A model generated the notes under the pieces. That model worked only from the letters and a program-made list of their open reading frames with translations, did no database searches and had not been told where the DNA came from. Both the position numbers and the translations under genes were made by a program. From JBCDGZ01 sp038750655 (lineage in GTDB: Bacteria; Bacteroidota; Bacteroidia; Chitinophagales; Saprospiraceae), in NCBI GenBank assembly GCA_038750655.1, contig JBCDGZ010000100.1, forward strand, positions 1-29,922: a DNA stretch of 29,922 nt. The letters are read 5' to 3'. Positions 1 to 7,587 of this stretch are shown piece by piece (within the stretch, counting starts at the first letter, position 1; each line of letters opens with the position of its first letter).

Positions 1-48
1 AAAAGAAACAGCACAATGAACAGCATCATCCATTTAAATTACAAGCGT

Positions 49-2916
49 ATGAAATCTTTACCAATACTTACTTTTTTGGGCCTTTTTCTGATCAGTACTT
101 CCCTTTTTGCCCAGGGCTGGGAGCAAGCCTACGGAGGCCTACAACTAGACCGGGGTTACCACGTTACAAGGACTAGTGATGGCAATTACCTCATCGATGG
201 CTTCTCTGCGGACGGCTTTGGCCAGAACATCTTTGGCTCTTTTGTCATGAAGGTTAACGATCGAGGGGAGCAAATTTGGGTGAGGATGTTGCCGGAGACT
301 GTCGTCATCTCCAATCTTGTAGCTGTGGAGGATAGTCAGGGTGATTATCTGATGCACACCAATGAATTGATTGGAAATCGCCGTTCTCCCAAGTTCATCA
401 AAGTCGCTCCCAACGGCAATACGATATGGGAAATTACTCCTTTTGACACGGCCAGTGTGAGTATTAATGTGGTTCGCATTTTTCCAAAATCAACCGGAGG
501 CTATGATGTTTTCACTCGCCGGGATAATGGAAACGGCGACGTTCTCCAAATGATGGAACTCGGCATGGATGGGGTAGCCAACAGTACGCGCCTGTTGGAT
601 ACTCAGATTGCTGCACAGTCCTCACGCGACTTTATCCGAAATCCTAGTGGTGGCTACACTTATATTGAGCAGCTTTCGGGCGATAGTCTGTATCTCTATC
701 AGATTGATGCCGCAGGCACATTTCTGGGCGTCGACGCCTATCCGATGAACCTCAATCCCGCCTCCACGCCCGACCGTACGGTCTTTGTAGGCTATCGCCC
801 CAACGGAGAGTTGATGGTCGTAACCAGTGAAAGTGGCTCTACTATTTACCGACAACTGCGCTTCGATGCCCAACAAAACCTAGTAGCGGATGAAGAAATT
901 TACAACGGCCAGGTATTGCTGGTCAACCATGCACAGGTAATCGAAGACGGTTTGGTGATAGTAGGCTATACGAACATCTCTGTTCCTGATCCAACCGGGG
1001 TATTCCTCATGCAGACGGACCTCAGCGGTGCGGTTGTGTGGGAGCGAGAACACGCCAATCGCCCCGGTGCGGAGGAAGGAGCATGGGTAACTTCGGCGCA
1101 CGGTGGAGGTTTTGTGGTCATTGGAAATGCTACCGCTGAAATCAATACTGCACCTGATGTCTACCTCTTCAAGACGGACAACGAAGGCTACATTTACACC
1201 AATCTCATCAGCGGAACGGTATCCATTGATGACAATGCCAACTGTAATTTTGATATGGGAGAACAGGGCTTGGATGATTGGATCATCACTGCTGAGAAAC
1301 CGGGAAAGCACTTTGTATCGTCAACGGATGAGAACGGAGATTACTTGCTGCCCGTAGATACTGGAAATTACATCGTTCGGATCGCCCCTCCAAGCAACTA
1401 CTGGGCGCCTTGTGTGAATGATGTCAGCGCCAACTTTGCCACCTTTGACAACCGCCAAACTATAGATTTCTCTCTAACGAGTCTTTACGACTGCCCCCAA
1501 ATGACCGTCAGCGGGATTATCCCCACCATTCGCCCTTGCTTTGAGCGACCCGCTTATATCAACTATTGCAACTACGGGACAATACTGGCCGAGGACGCCT
1601 ACCTCGAAATTGTACTCGATAGCTCCATTACGATGGTATCCAGCACTTTGCCTTGGAGCAATGTCAGCGGCAATACCTACACCTTTGATCTGGGAGATGT
1701 GGAGCCTTTGGAATGTGGTAGTTTTAGAATGAATCTGCTGCTGGACTGCGACTCTCCACTGGGCCTCAGTTACTGTATGGAGACTTATATCTACCCCGAT
1801 AGCCTCTGCGCACCGCCTCCGGCTCAATGGTCCGGGGCCTTCCTCGAAGTCGACGGCACCTGCGAAGGAGAAAACCCCGTCTTTAGCATCCAGAACACGG
1901 GCCAGTCCACCATGCCAGAGCACTCGCACTACATCATCGTCGAAGATGCCATCCTCCTCAAGCGCGACTCCATCCAGTTGACACCTGGTGGGCAGCACGG
2001 CATCCCCATCGATGGCAACGGTTCTACCTTTACCCTAATCGCAGATCAGGTGCCCAACGCACCAGGTGGCAACTTCCCCGTCGCTGTTGTCGAAGCCTGC
2101 GGCGAGAATACCAATGGAGAGTTCAGTATCAACTTCAGCAACCAATTTCCCCAAAATGATGCTGATCCTAGCGTCGACATTGACTGCCCCATCTCCATCG
2201 GCTCCTACGATCCTAACGATAAGCTGGCCTATCCAATCGGCTACCGCGAAGAGCACTTCATCCGCCCCAATACGCCGCTGGACTACCGCATTCGCTTCCA
2301 GAATACCGGAACCGATACTGCCTTCACCGTCGTCATCCGCGATACCCTCGACGCATGGTTAGACGCCAGTACCATCCAACTCGGTGCGAGCAGCCACGAC
2401 TACGAATTCGACATCAGCGGCGAAGGCTATATGAACTTTACCTTCAACAACATCGATCTGCCCGACTCAAATGTTAACCTGATCGCCTCAGAGGGTTTTG
2501 TGGCCTTCAAGATTCTACCTTTTGAGGAGACACCACTGCAAACAGTCATTGAAAATCAGGCGGCTATCTACTTCGACTTCAACCCGCCAATCATTACCAA
2601 TGAGACCTTCCATACCATCGCCGAGGACTACCTGGAAGTACTCATTCTCAGCACCCAGCACCCGACACTGTCCGGGATAGAAGTCAAGGTACATCCTAAT
2701 CCTTTTCGAGGGGTGGCTACCCTCAGTATAGAAGGGCATGATGCCAAACAGTATCAATTTGAGGTCTATGACGCTGCGGGTAGGCGCGTACGCTCGGCGC
2801 AGCCCGATAGCAACCGATTTGACATCAGCGGCGCCGGCCTGCCCGCCGGCCTCTACTTTTACCGCCTAACTGCCGATGACGGCTTCCTGAGTACCGGAAA
2901 GCTAGTTGTAAAATAA
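49..2916 (+). CDS. Large secreted protein with T9SS C-terminal sorting domain
   Basis: A secreted, probably surface-attached or released protein of 955 residues; its ligand or activity is not evident. Residues 1-22 form a signal peptide ending LFAQ. Residues 25-385 have a repetitive beta-propeller-like pattern (GGxxxxxx, D/NG turns) common in Bacteroidota secreted proteins. A Cna-B/SdrD-like domain follows near residues 387-460 (SGTVSIDDNANC), then DUF11-like beta-sandwich segments, and a DUF7619-like module near 715-857 (SYDPNDK at its start, IYFDFNPPI near its end). The last 75 residues are a type A T9SS sorting domain (HPNPF, then GLPAGLYFYRL and KLVVK), which directs export by the Por/Gld machinery. 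An in-frame ATG at 16 would add 11 residues; I prefer 49 because it begins a standard signal peptide. The third codon positions become more C-rich from about position 1800. A clear terminator follows. Confidence 0.9.
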   Translation: MKSLPILTFLGLFLISTSLFAQGWEQAYGGLQLDRGYHVTRTSDGNYLIDGFSADGFGQNIFGSFVMKVNDRGEQIWVRMLPETVVISNLVAVEDSQGDYLMHTNELIGNRRSPKFIKVAPNGNTIWEITPFDTASVSINVVRIFPKSTGGYDVFTRRDNGNGDVLQMMELGMDGVANSTRLLDTQIAAQSSRDFIRNPSGGYTYIEQLSGDSLYLYQIDAAGTFLGVDAYPMNLNPASTPDRTVFVGYRPNGELMVVTSESGSTIYRQLRFDAQQNLVADEEIYNGQVLLVNHAQVIEDGLVIVGYTNISVPDPTGVFLMQTDLSGAVVWEREHANRPGAEEGAWVTSAHGGGFVVIGNATAEINTAPDVYLFKTDNEGYIYTNLISGTVSIDDNANCNFDMGEQGLDDWIITAEKPGKHFVSSTDENGDYLLPVDTGNYIVRIAPPSNYWAPCVNDVSANFATFDNRQTIDFSLTSLYDCPQMTVSGIIPTIRPCFERPAYINYCNYGTILAEDAYLEIVLDSSITMVSSTLPWSNVSGNTYTFDLGDVEPLECGSFRMNLLLDCDSPLGLSYCMETYIYPDSLCAPPPAQWSGAFLEVDGTCEGENPVFSIQNTGQSTMPEHSHYIIVEDAILLKRDSIQLTPGGQHGIPIDGNGSTFTLIADQVPNAPGGNFPVAVVEACGENTNGEFSINFSNQFPQNDADPSVDIDCPISIGSYDPNDKLAYPIGYREEHFIRPNTPLDYRIRFQNTGTDTAFTVVIRDTLDAWLDASTIQLGASSHDYEFDISGEGYMNFTFNNIDLPDSNVNLIASEGFVAFKILPFEETPLQTVIENQAAIYFDFNPPIITNETFHTIAEDYLEVLILSTQHPTLSGIEVKVHPNPFRGVATLSIEGHDAKQYQFEVYDAAGRRVRSAQPDSNRFDISGAGLPAGLYFYRLTADDGFLSTGKLVVK

Positions 2917-2959
2917 CACCGAAGAATAAATTTTAGTAAACCATTAGTAAGACGGGATG

Positions 2960-2998
2960 ACTGCTGTTGCTGATTCAGTTCAGAGCAGCAGTTTTTTT
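2960..2998 (+). terminator. Intrinsic terminator after the T9SS protein gene
   Basis: A 7-bp stem, ACTGCTG (2960-2966) with CAGCAGT (2986-2992), is followed at once by a run of seven T. It lies 43 bases after the stop of the plus-strand gene and just short of the convergent TonB-like gene. The T run favours plus-strand termination. Confidence 0.8.
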
Positions 2999-3017
2999 AG
3001 AATATGTTCTTATTGGC

Positions 3018-4016
3018 CTACTTCTGAATTTTCTTGATAATAAAACTCAACTTGCCGCACTGCCGCTCCGCCACCGTATAATCCTTCTCGTAGCGGTACT
3101 TTTGAGCGGCGGCTTCGGCCTTGCGCAGTACGGCGCGATCGGTGATCGTAGATTCGTCCCGGTTGATTTTGGCGTAGATGACCTTACCGTCGCGGTTAAC
3201 ACAGAGGTTGATGACAATTTTGCCGACTTTCTGGATAATATCATCTAGGTTGGCTCGATAGATGACTTTGCGGCGCAGCAGGCCATCGCCGTCGAAGTCA
3301 TCGCCGCTGGTGCCCGAGTTGCCATCGCCGTCGGTCTCCGCATCGCCCGAGTCCGAGCTGCCGGAGTCGCCTTCGCCCGGCGTATTCGAATCGCCATCGC
3401 CAGCGTCTTTGCCCGAGCCGGTGCCGGAACTAGAGCTGGATTTACTTTTCTTGGTCTTCTTCGACTTTTTGAAGGTACTGGCAAAAGAACTGATGAAATC
3501 CGTCACCTCCGCTTGCTCGGTCACCTCAACAATAGAATTATTGACCTCTTTGACCTTAGCATTCTTGGGGATTTTAATCTTCATCAACTCATCCGGCAGC
3601 TGGATCTCATTATTGGGCGCGGTCAGGACCGGTCTGGTTTTGTTCTCAATCTTGGTGACCTCGTTGACCTCCGGCTGCGGCTTCGGCTCCTCCATCGGTG
3701 GTGGGGGCACCTCCTCTTCGGCTACCTCTTCGACCGCCTCTTCTTCGATGGTTTCCTCTTCAGCCGCCGGGGCCGCCGCCGCCGGTCGCGAGGAAGAACG
3801 CTCCGTCGAGGCCTCCATTTCTGTGAAATCCTGTTCTAAATCCACTAATATTCCCTGGAAGCGATCGTCCTCCTCCGGTTGTGGCAGGGCAAAGGGGAAG
3901 AGCAGCAGCAGGAGTAGAATAATCAGGTAAAAGATCACAAAGCGCCTGGCTTTGCGCTGGTCCTTTTTTTCCTGCTGTATTTCGCGTTGTAATCGTAAAC
4001 TCTCTAAGGTCGACAT
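3018..4016 (-). CDS. TonB-family energy transducer with acidic Gly/Ser/Asp-rich linker
   Basis: Probably couples the inner-membrane proton gradient to outer-membrane receptors. A short charged cytoplasmic N-terminus is followed by one membrane helix (about residues 26-45), then a periplasmic linker that is Pro/Glu-rich (about 60-125), Lys/Ser-rich (about 195-207), and then a Gly/Ser/Asp low-complexity stretch (about 205-250). Residues 260-332 form a TonB C-terminal-like fold: GKIVINLCVNRDGKV, then ITDRAVLRKAEAAAQKYRY, then CGKLSFIIK. This order matches Bacteroidota TonB-family proteins. No ExbB or ExbD gene is in the window. The second linker is unusually acidic compared with the Pro/Lys-rich linker of classical TonB. 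A role in energising the receptors in this window is inference. Confidence 0.8.
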   Translation of the reverse strand: MSTLESLRLQREIQQEKKDQRKARRFVIFYLIILLLLLLFPFALPQPEEDDRFQGILVDLEQDFTEMEASTERSSSRPAAAAPAAEEETIEEEAVEEVAEEEVPPPPMEEPKPQPEVNEVTKIENKTRPVLTAPNNEIQLPDELMKIKIPKNAKVKEVNNSIVEVTEQAEVTDFISSFASTFKKSKKTKKSKSSSSSGTGSGKDAGDGDSNTPGEGDSGSSDSGDAETDGDGNSGTSGDDFDGDGLLRRKVIYRANLDDIIQKVGKIVINLCVNRDGKVIYAKINRDESTITDRAVLRKAEAAAQKYRYEKDYTVAERQCGKLSFIIKKIQK

Positions 4017-4090
4017 AGATTTGGATGTGGTGAAGATTGAAACAAGGGGTAAATTATATTATTTCAGCTACATTTGTGCCAAAATTAGAA

Positions 4091-4112
4091 CTGTTTTTAA
4101 TGTTAAAAACAG
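4091..4112. repeat. Perfect palindrome downstream of the kinase pair
   Basis: CTGTTTTTAA (4091-4100), TG, then TTAAAAACAG (4103-4112) is a perfect 10-bp inverted repeat with a 2-base centre. It lies 24 bases after the stop of the small minus-strand gene and 75 bases before the start of the TonB-like gene. It lacks a clean U-tract, so it may be a weak terminator or an operator. Confidence 0.55.
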
Positions 4113-4135
4113 GGGGAAGAGGAGTAGGGGAGTAC

Positions 4136-4354
4136 TTAGAGGGGGTCTTTGGTTTTCAGGATTTCCGGCACTTCCGTAGTCAGCTCTCCATTGGGAAGGA
4201 GGTAGTAAATGCGTCCATTTTTCCAAAAACATTCGGGAAGGCCCAACCGCTTATTCTCTGCTTTAGCTTTGGCTACGGCATCGTTAGCGATTTTGAGGAT
4301 GTCCCTTGCTTTGAGATATAAACTAGCGTCTTCTATTTTATTAACCTCTTTCAT
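4136..4354 (-). CDS. Small conserved-looking protein overlapping the zeta-like kinase gene
   Basis: A 72-residue protein with no domain I can name. The N-terminal half is a predicted helix rich in Ala/Lys (KARDILKIANDAVAKAKAEN). The C-terminal half looks like a short beta unit (KNGRIYYLLPNGEL). The start is chosen at 4354, a Met inside the last codons of the upstream kinase gene, giving a 14-base overlap and likely translational coupling; a Met at 4396 would force a much longer overlap. Tight pairing with a zeta-toxin-like kinase makes an antitoxin or accessory role plausible, but this is inference. Classical epsilon antitoxin genes lie upstream of zeta, whereas this gene lies downstream. Confidence 0.7.
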   Translation of the reverse strand: MKEVNKIEDASLYLKARDILKIANDAVAKAKAENKRLGLPECFWKNGRIYYLLPNGELTTEVPEILKTKDPL

Positions 4355-4925
4355 CTGGAATAGAAACGAATTGACTGAACAATATATGATTTTCAATGCT
4401 GTATTCTTGCTTTTTACCTAAAGCGACGTGTTGAAAACCTTCTTCACCGTTATACAATAATATCCAATCATTAGCTAATTTTATAAAATTATTCCAAAAG
4501 TTACTTTTACTGCGATAATACCTGCGAATAATTGCTTCTTCCGGTACATCGTGCCCGCCTTTTTTTACCCTTATTCTCACCCGTTCAACGCACAGCTTTG
4601 GATTATCCAGAAAGACATAAACCAGCCCGAGTTGGTAGCCTTTCTCCAATGCCCTTCGGGCAACTTTATTGATATAGCTACCAGATAGGGTGGTTTCAAC
4701 TACGAAATTTTGGCCCTGATCAATATACTCGCGCAGTTTTGTAAAGAATATCCGACCTACCTTAATCAGTGCATTCTGCTCTCCCTGTAGTTGCAGTTCC
4801 TTGGCAATTTCATCCGCATTCAGGAACCGATAACCAAGCTCTTCGACATAGGGCTTGGCAAAAGTTGTTTTGCCAGAACCATTGGCTCCTCCGACAATAA
4901 TCAACTCTTTTTGGGGCTGAAGCAT
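4341..4925 (-). CDS. Zeta-toxin-family P-loop kinase
   Basis: A 194-residue P-loop NTPase of the zeta toxin/AAA_33 group. Zeta toxins phosphorylate UDP-N-acetylglucosamine; other members phosphorylate other small molecules, and the substrate here is unknown. The Walker A motif is GANGSGKT at residues 13-20. It is followed by NADEI (36-40), whose Asp matches the catalytic base position of the family. VETTLSG lies near residue 76 and a GGHDVPEEAIIRRYYRS region supplies the Arg-rich lid. The DNA overlaps the following small gene, so the two are probably co-translated. A possible promoter lies just upstream: TCAAGTTA on the plus strand at 4948-4955, read in reverse as a degraded -7 element, with CAAAA at 4974-4978 as the -33 element. 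It could also be a housekeeping kinase rather than a toxin. Confidence 0.85.
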   Translation of the reverse strand: MLQPQKELIIVGGANGSGKTTFAKPYVEELGYRFLNADEIAKELQLQGEQNALIKVGRIFFTKLREYIDQGQNFVVETTLSGSYINKVARRALEKGYQLGLVYVFLDNPKLCVERVRIRVKKGGHDVPEEAIIRRYYRSKSNFWNNFIKLANDWILLYNGEEGFQHVALGKKQEYSIENHILFSQFVSIPDERG

Positions 4926-5001
4926 ACCTTCCTTGGACTAATTTGTATCAAGTTAGGCAATAAATTACACAAACAAAAACAGCCCTTTGTGCCAGACAGA
5001 G

Positions 5002-5775
5002 CTATGATTGATCTTTCTCCCTTTTCCAATCTCCCTTAAAATACTGAAGAATAGGCAAAAAGTTGATCTTGAAGGGGTTATGACTAACAAATCCCGTTGT
5101 CACCCCATACTTCACCTTCTCCTCCTCCGGCTGATAAGTGCCAAATAGCCGATCAAATACAATGAGCATCCCACCGTAATTTTTATCTATGTATTGCTTA
5201 TTGGAACCGTGATGAACCCTATGGGCCGAAGGGGTATTGAAGAACAGACCTTCCCAAAACCCCAACTTGCCGATGGCCTCGGTGTGTAGAAAGAATTGGT
5301 AGAATAGGCCAACTGCCAAGCTGATGACAAGGACTTTTGAGGAAAAGCCGATGAACACAAAGGGGACTAAAATCAGCGGGCTCAGGAATTTACCCAGCCA
5401 ATTCAAACGAACAGCAGTCGTGAAATTCATCCAGGGACTGGAATGATGGGTGTGGTGGAGGGTCCACATGATGGGCACTTCATGACTCAGCCGATGGTAC
5501 CAATAGTAGGCGAATTCGGCGACCAAAAAAGTGAGCACAATGGTGAAAGCATTGGTGGGAATATCAAAAAGTTGAAAGGGTTCCACCCAACTCAAGACCA
5601 GGTATTGCCAAGCCAGGGAAAGCGGCTTAATGATATTATTCCCTATCAATATACCCAAATTACCCAGACTTTCTTTTAGGTTGAATACGGGCTTTTTCTT
5701 GTGAACAGACCAGATGAACTCCGCCGCAAGCGCAGTTAAAATGATCAAAAGCATCGGCAGCTGATTAGCGTTCAT
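5002..5775 (-). CDS. Sterol desaturase / fatty acid hydroxylase family membrane protein
   Basis: A 257-residue integral membrane di-iron enzyme of the fatty acid hydroxylase superfamily. It has several hydrophobic segments and the diagnostic histidine clusters HRLSH, HHTHH and HRVHH, which ligate two iron atoms. The family adds oxygen to or desaturates lipids, sterols or carotenoids; the substrate here cannot be read from sequence. The length fits the bacterial members (250-300). It starts 31 bases after the end of the DUF2147-type gene on the same strand, so the two may share a transcript. Confidence 0.9.
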   Translation of the reverse strand: MNANQLPMLLIILTALAAEFIWSVHKKKPVFNLKESLGNLGILIGNNIIKPLSLAWQYLVLSWVEPFQLFDIPTNAFTIVLTFLVAEFAYYWYHRLSHEVPIMWTLHHTHHSSPWMNFTTAVRLNWLGKFLSPLILVPFVFIGFSSKVLVISLAVGLFYQFFLHTEAIGKLGFWEGLFFNTPSAHRVHHGSNKQYIDKNYGGMLIVFDRLFGTYQPEEEKVKYGVTTGFVSHNPFKINFLPILQYFKGDWKREKDQS

Positions 5776-5806
5776 GATGGCTGATTTTAGTCGTGATGAG
5801 ATGATT

Positions 5807-6160
5807 TTAGTTGGCGGCGCTCCACTCTATCTTTCGGCTGCGTCGACCAACGGAGACGGTAATGAGCAGTCGATCTCCTTGGGGGGTGAATATGGCATCT
5901 ACCCATCTCTTCTTTTTCATGGCGTACAGTTTCCCTTCGTAAGCCCCGTTCTTATATTGGATGTCTTTGACAATGAGTTCCCCTACCGGTGCTTTTGGAT
6001 TATCCGAGGACTGGATTTTTCCTTCAATGGTACTATTATCGTTTTTGATTTCGATCTTCGTGTTTTCTTTTCCGGTATTCCAGATGCCTTCGATGGACTG
6101 CTGGGCATTAAGGGAAAGGGTTGCGAATAGGACCAATAGGCATACTGATAATTTCTTCAT
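5807..6160 (-). CDS. DUF2147-type small secreted protein
   Basis: A 117-residue exported protein with a signal peptide (residues 1-19, ending LNAQ). The mature part carries the GIWNTGKENTKIEI opening and later GKLYAMKKKRWVDA, which resemble DUF2147 proteins. These are small beta-rich lipocalin-like periplasmic proteins of unknown function; the usual mature size is 110-130 residues, so it seems complete but short. It leads a probable two-gene unit with the sterol desaturase homologue 31 bases downstream. The family assignment rests on pattern recognition and is moderate. Confidence 0.75.
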   Translation of the reverse strand: MKKLSVCLLVLFATLSLNAQQSIEGIWNTGKENTKIEIKNDNSTIEGKIQSSDNPKAPVGELIVKDIQYKNGAYEGKLYAMKKKRWVDAIFTPQGDRLLITVSVGRRSRKIEWSAAN

Positions 6161-6317
6161 TTGTACTACTTTTTAGGTTTTGTAAATAAAACTGCGGTGC
6201 GCCTGTGGGCACCTTTGAATCTTTCAGCGTTCGAGCCATCATTCGATGAGCTGCTGAACTTGATGCCAAGTAAAGGGGATTTGGGATAGCGTAGATGGAG
6301 AATGGAGTTGAACTGAA

Positions 6318-6336
6318 CAATTCGAGGAGCGAATTG
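6318..6336. repeat. Inverted repeat upstream of the methyltransferase
   Basis: CAATTCG (6318-6324) and CGAATTG (6330-6336) are perfect 7-bp arms around AGGAG. The site lies in the 255-base gap between the divergent DUF2147 and methyltransferase genes, about 40 bases upstream of the likely -7 element. It could be an operator. The rest of the gap shows nothing I recognise. Confidence 0.4.
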
Positions 6337-6377
6337 AACAGAGCGTATAATAATCGGCTCTTCTTCTTGCTTTTACC

Positions 6378-6385
6378 TACATTTG
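6378..6385 (+). promoter_or_regulatory. Bacteroidota -7 element for the methyltransferase
   Basis: TACATTTG matches TAnnTTTG exactly, 30 bases before the chosen ATG at 6416. The longer reading frame starts at 6383, inside this element, which argues for the ATG at 6416. No convincing -33 TTTG was found. Confidence 0.5.
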
Positions 6386-6415
6386 TCCCATCACTACAGG
6401 CAATCAACAGCAGCA

Positions 6416-7186
6416 ATGAAAACAGCCCTCAAGCAGCGCGGCCCCATCCCCTTCTACGAGGACAAGTCCGCCCAGGCCTTCCGCCTCGACCCCTACGAAC
6501 ACTACGAGGGGATGGTGCTCCGTCAAACCTACCTGCACCTGGCCGACGAGCTTTGGGGCAGCTATCCCTTGCAACCCGCCCTAGACTGGCTCCACCACCA
6601 CCTACCTACGGCCCCCCGCCTCCAAATAGCCGACATCGGCTGTAGCGTCGGCCGCCTCATCGGTGAGCTGGCCCTGGCCCGCCCGGACAGCGACTGCTGG
6701 GGCATCGACTACAGCTACCAGATGCTGCGGCAGGCCTGGCGCTACTGGTGCTCCGGCCAAGCCCTCGCCTTGCGCACCAGCGACCGCGGCTGGCCCGCCC
6801 TCCGCCTGCAAGGCCCCCTGCTCCGCAATCTAGACCTGGGGCTAGCCAAAGCCGCCACACTGCCCTTCGAGTCCAACAGCCTCGATCTGCTCTGCAACAG
6901 CTTCCTCATTGATCGGCTGCCCGAGCCGCAGGCGGCCTTTGCAGAATGGCACCGGGTGCTGAAGGCCGGAGGAAAGCTGCTCATCATCAGCCCCCTCAAC
7001 TTCCAACAAGCCGCCCATTGGGCCGAATATCATCCCCCGGAGCGACTGCTGCATCACCTCACCCAACTCGGCTTCACCCTCCTCGAATCCAAAGCGCACT
7101 TCTTGATTAAGGAGCCGCTAGACGTCAGGGGGAATTGTATACATTGGGATGCGATTGGCTTGGCTTTGCAAAAAGGGGAGGCATAG
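6416..7186 (+). CDS. Class I SAM-dependent methyltransferase
   Basis: A 256-residue soluble methyltransferase. Motif I reads IADIGCSVGRL, followed by an acidic residue ending the second strand (GIDYSYQML). Later motifs include LPFESNSLDLLCNSFLIDRL and WHRVLKAGGKLLIISPLN, the post-I and motif IV-VI pattern of the Methyltransf_11 group. The substrate is unknown. The start at 6416 is favoured over 6383 because a -7 promoter element covers the earlier ATG. The gene is strikingly C-ending in codon choice (GCC, CTC, CGC), much more than the flanking DNA. Confidence 0.85.
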   Translation: MKTALKQRGPIPFYEDKSAQAFRLDPYEHYEGMVLRQTYLHLADELWGSYPLQPALDWLHHHLPTAPRLQIADIGCSVGRLIGELALARPDSDCWGIDYSYQMLRQAWRYWCSGQALALRTSDRGWPALRLQGPLLRNLDLGLAKAATLPFESNSLDLLCNSFLIDRLPEPQAAFAEWHRVLKAGGKLLIISPLNFQQAAHWAEYHPPERLLHHLTQLGFTLLESKAHFLIKEPLDVRGNCIHWDAIGLALQKGEA

Positions 7187-7392
7187 TCGTTTGTTTTTGC
7201 AAACAATTTGTGTTATGTTTGTAGTTCTGAACCGCTCATACCATTGCTCCCGAAAGATGATCCCACCGTTTGATTGCTTTGGTTACGCTAGATCGATAGT
7301 CTGATGAGTATCCTCATACTCCCAAGTACGACATACCTCTTTTTTCTTCTAAAGGCCTGGAAAGAAAAAGGATGCCGATTCTAAATGCGGAA

Positions 7393-7416
7393 TTTTTGCA
7401 GTCCGCCCTGCAAAAA
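7393..7416. repeat. Perfect 9-bp inverted repeat
   Basis: TTTTTGCAG (7393-7401), loop TCCGCC, CTGCAAAAA (7408-7416). On both strands the T run precedes the stem, which is the reverse of an intrinsic terminator, so it is more like a mobile-repeat end or a protein site. Confidence 0.6.
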
Positions 7417-7479
7417 CTGGCTTGCTGTGGTCAGTTTTGAAGGACAAGCAGGGGGGACTGGCGGCGGTGGTGACTGGGT

Positions 7480-7518
7480 GCCTGCCTGCCGGAGGTAGGG
7501 GCCCACCCTCAATGGGGC
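7480..7518 (-). repeat. GC-rich dispersed repeat, copy 1
   Basis: Read on the minus strand this is GGGCCCCTACCTCCGGCAGG followed by CAGGC. It resembles the segment at 23711-23738 read on the plus strand (GGGCCC, then TGCCTC, then CGGCAGGCAGGC). Two related copies in non-coding DNA in opposite orientation suggest a dispersed intergenic repeat family. Confidence 0.45.
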
Positions 7519-7531
7519 AACTCTTTTTAGG

Positions 7532-7573
7532 ACGATACAACGATACAGACGATACAACGATACAAACGATACA
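7532..7573. repeat. Five tandem copies of ACGATACA
   Basis: Five exact ACGATACA octamers occur with spacers of 0-1 base, ending about 14 bases before the stop of the minus-strand metallophosphoesterase gene. It looks like a short slippage-type array. Confidence 0.75.
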
Positions 7574-7587
7574 AATCCAAGTATCTT

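Larger units (their letters stand above)
7187..7587. other. 400-base non-coding interval between convergent genes
   Basis: Apart from the inverted repeat, GC-rich repeat and octamer array listed separately, it holds a G-rich run near 7450-7477 with several GG tracts. Open frames crossing it have no recognisable protein features. Confidence 0.5.

Noticed and set aside
3245..3930. Long plus- and minus-strand frames over the TonB-like gene
   Set aside because: They are shadows created by the low-complexity Gly/Ser/Asp and Pro/Glu coding region.
6108..6416. 102-codon minus-strand frame upstream of and overlapping the DUF2147 gene
   Set aside because: It overlaps the signal-peptide part of a convincing gene in another frame and has no recognisable domain or composition of a real protein.
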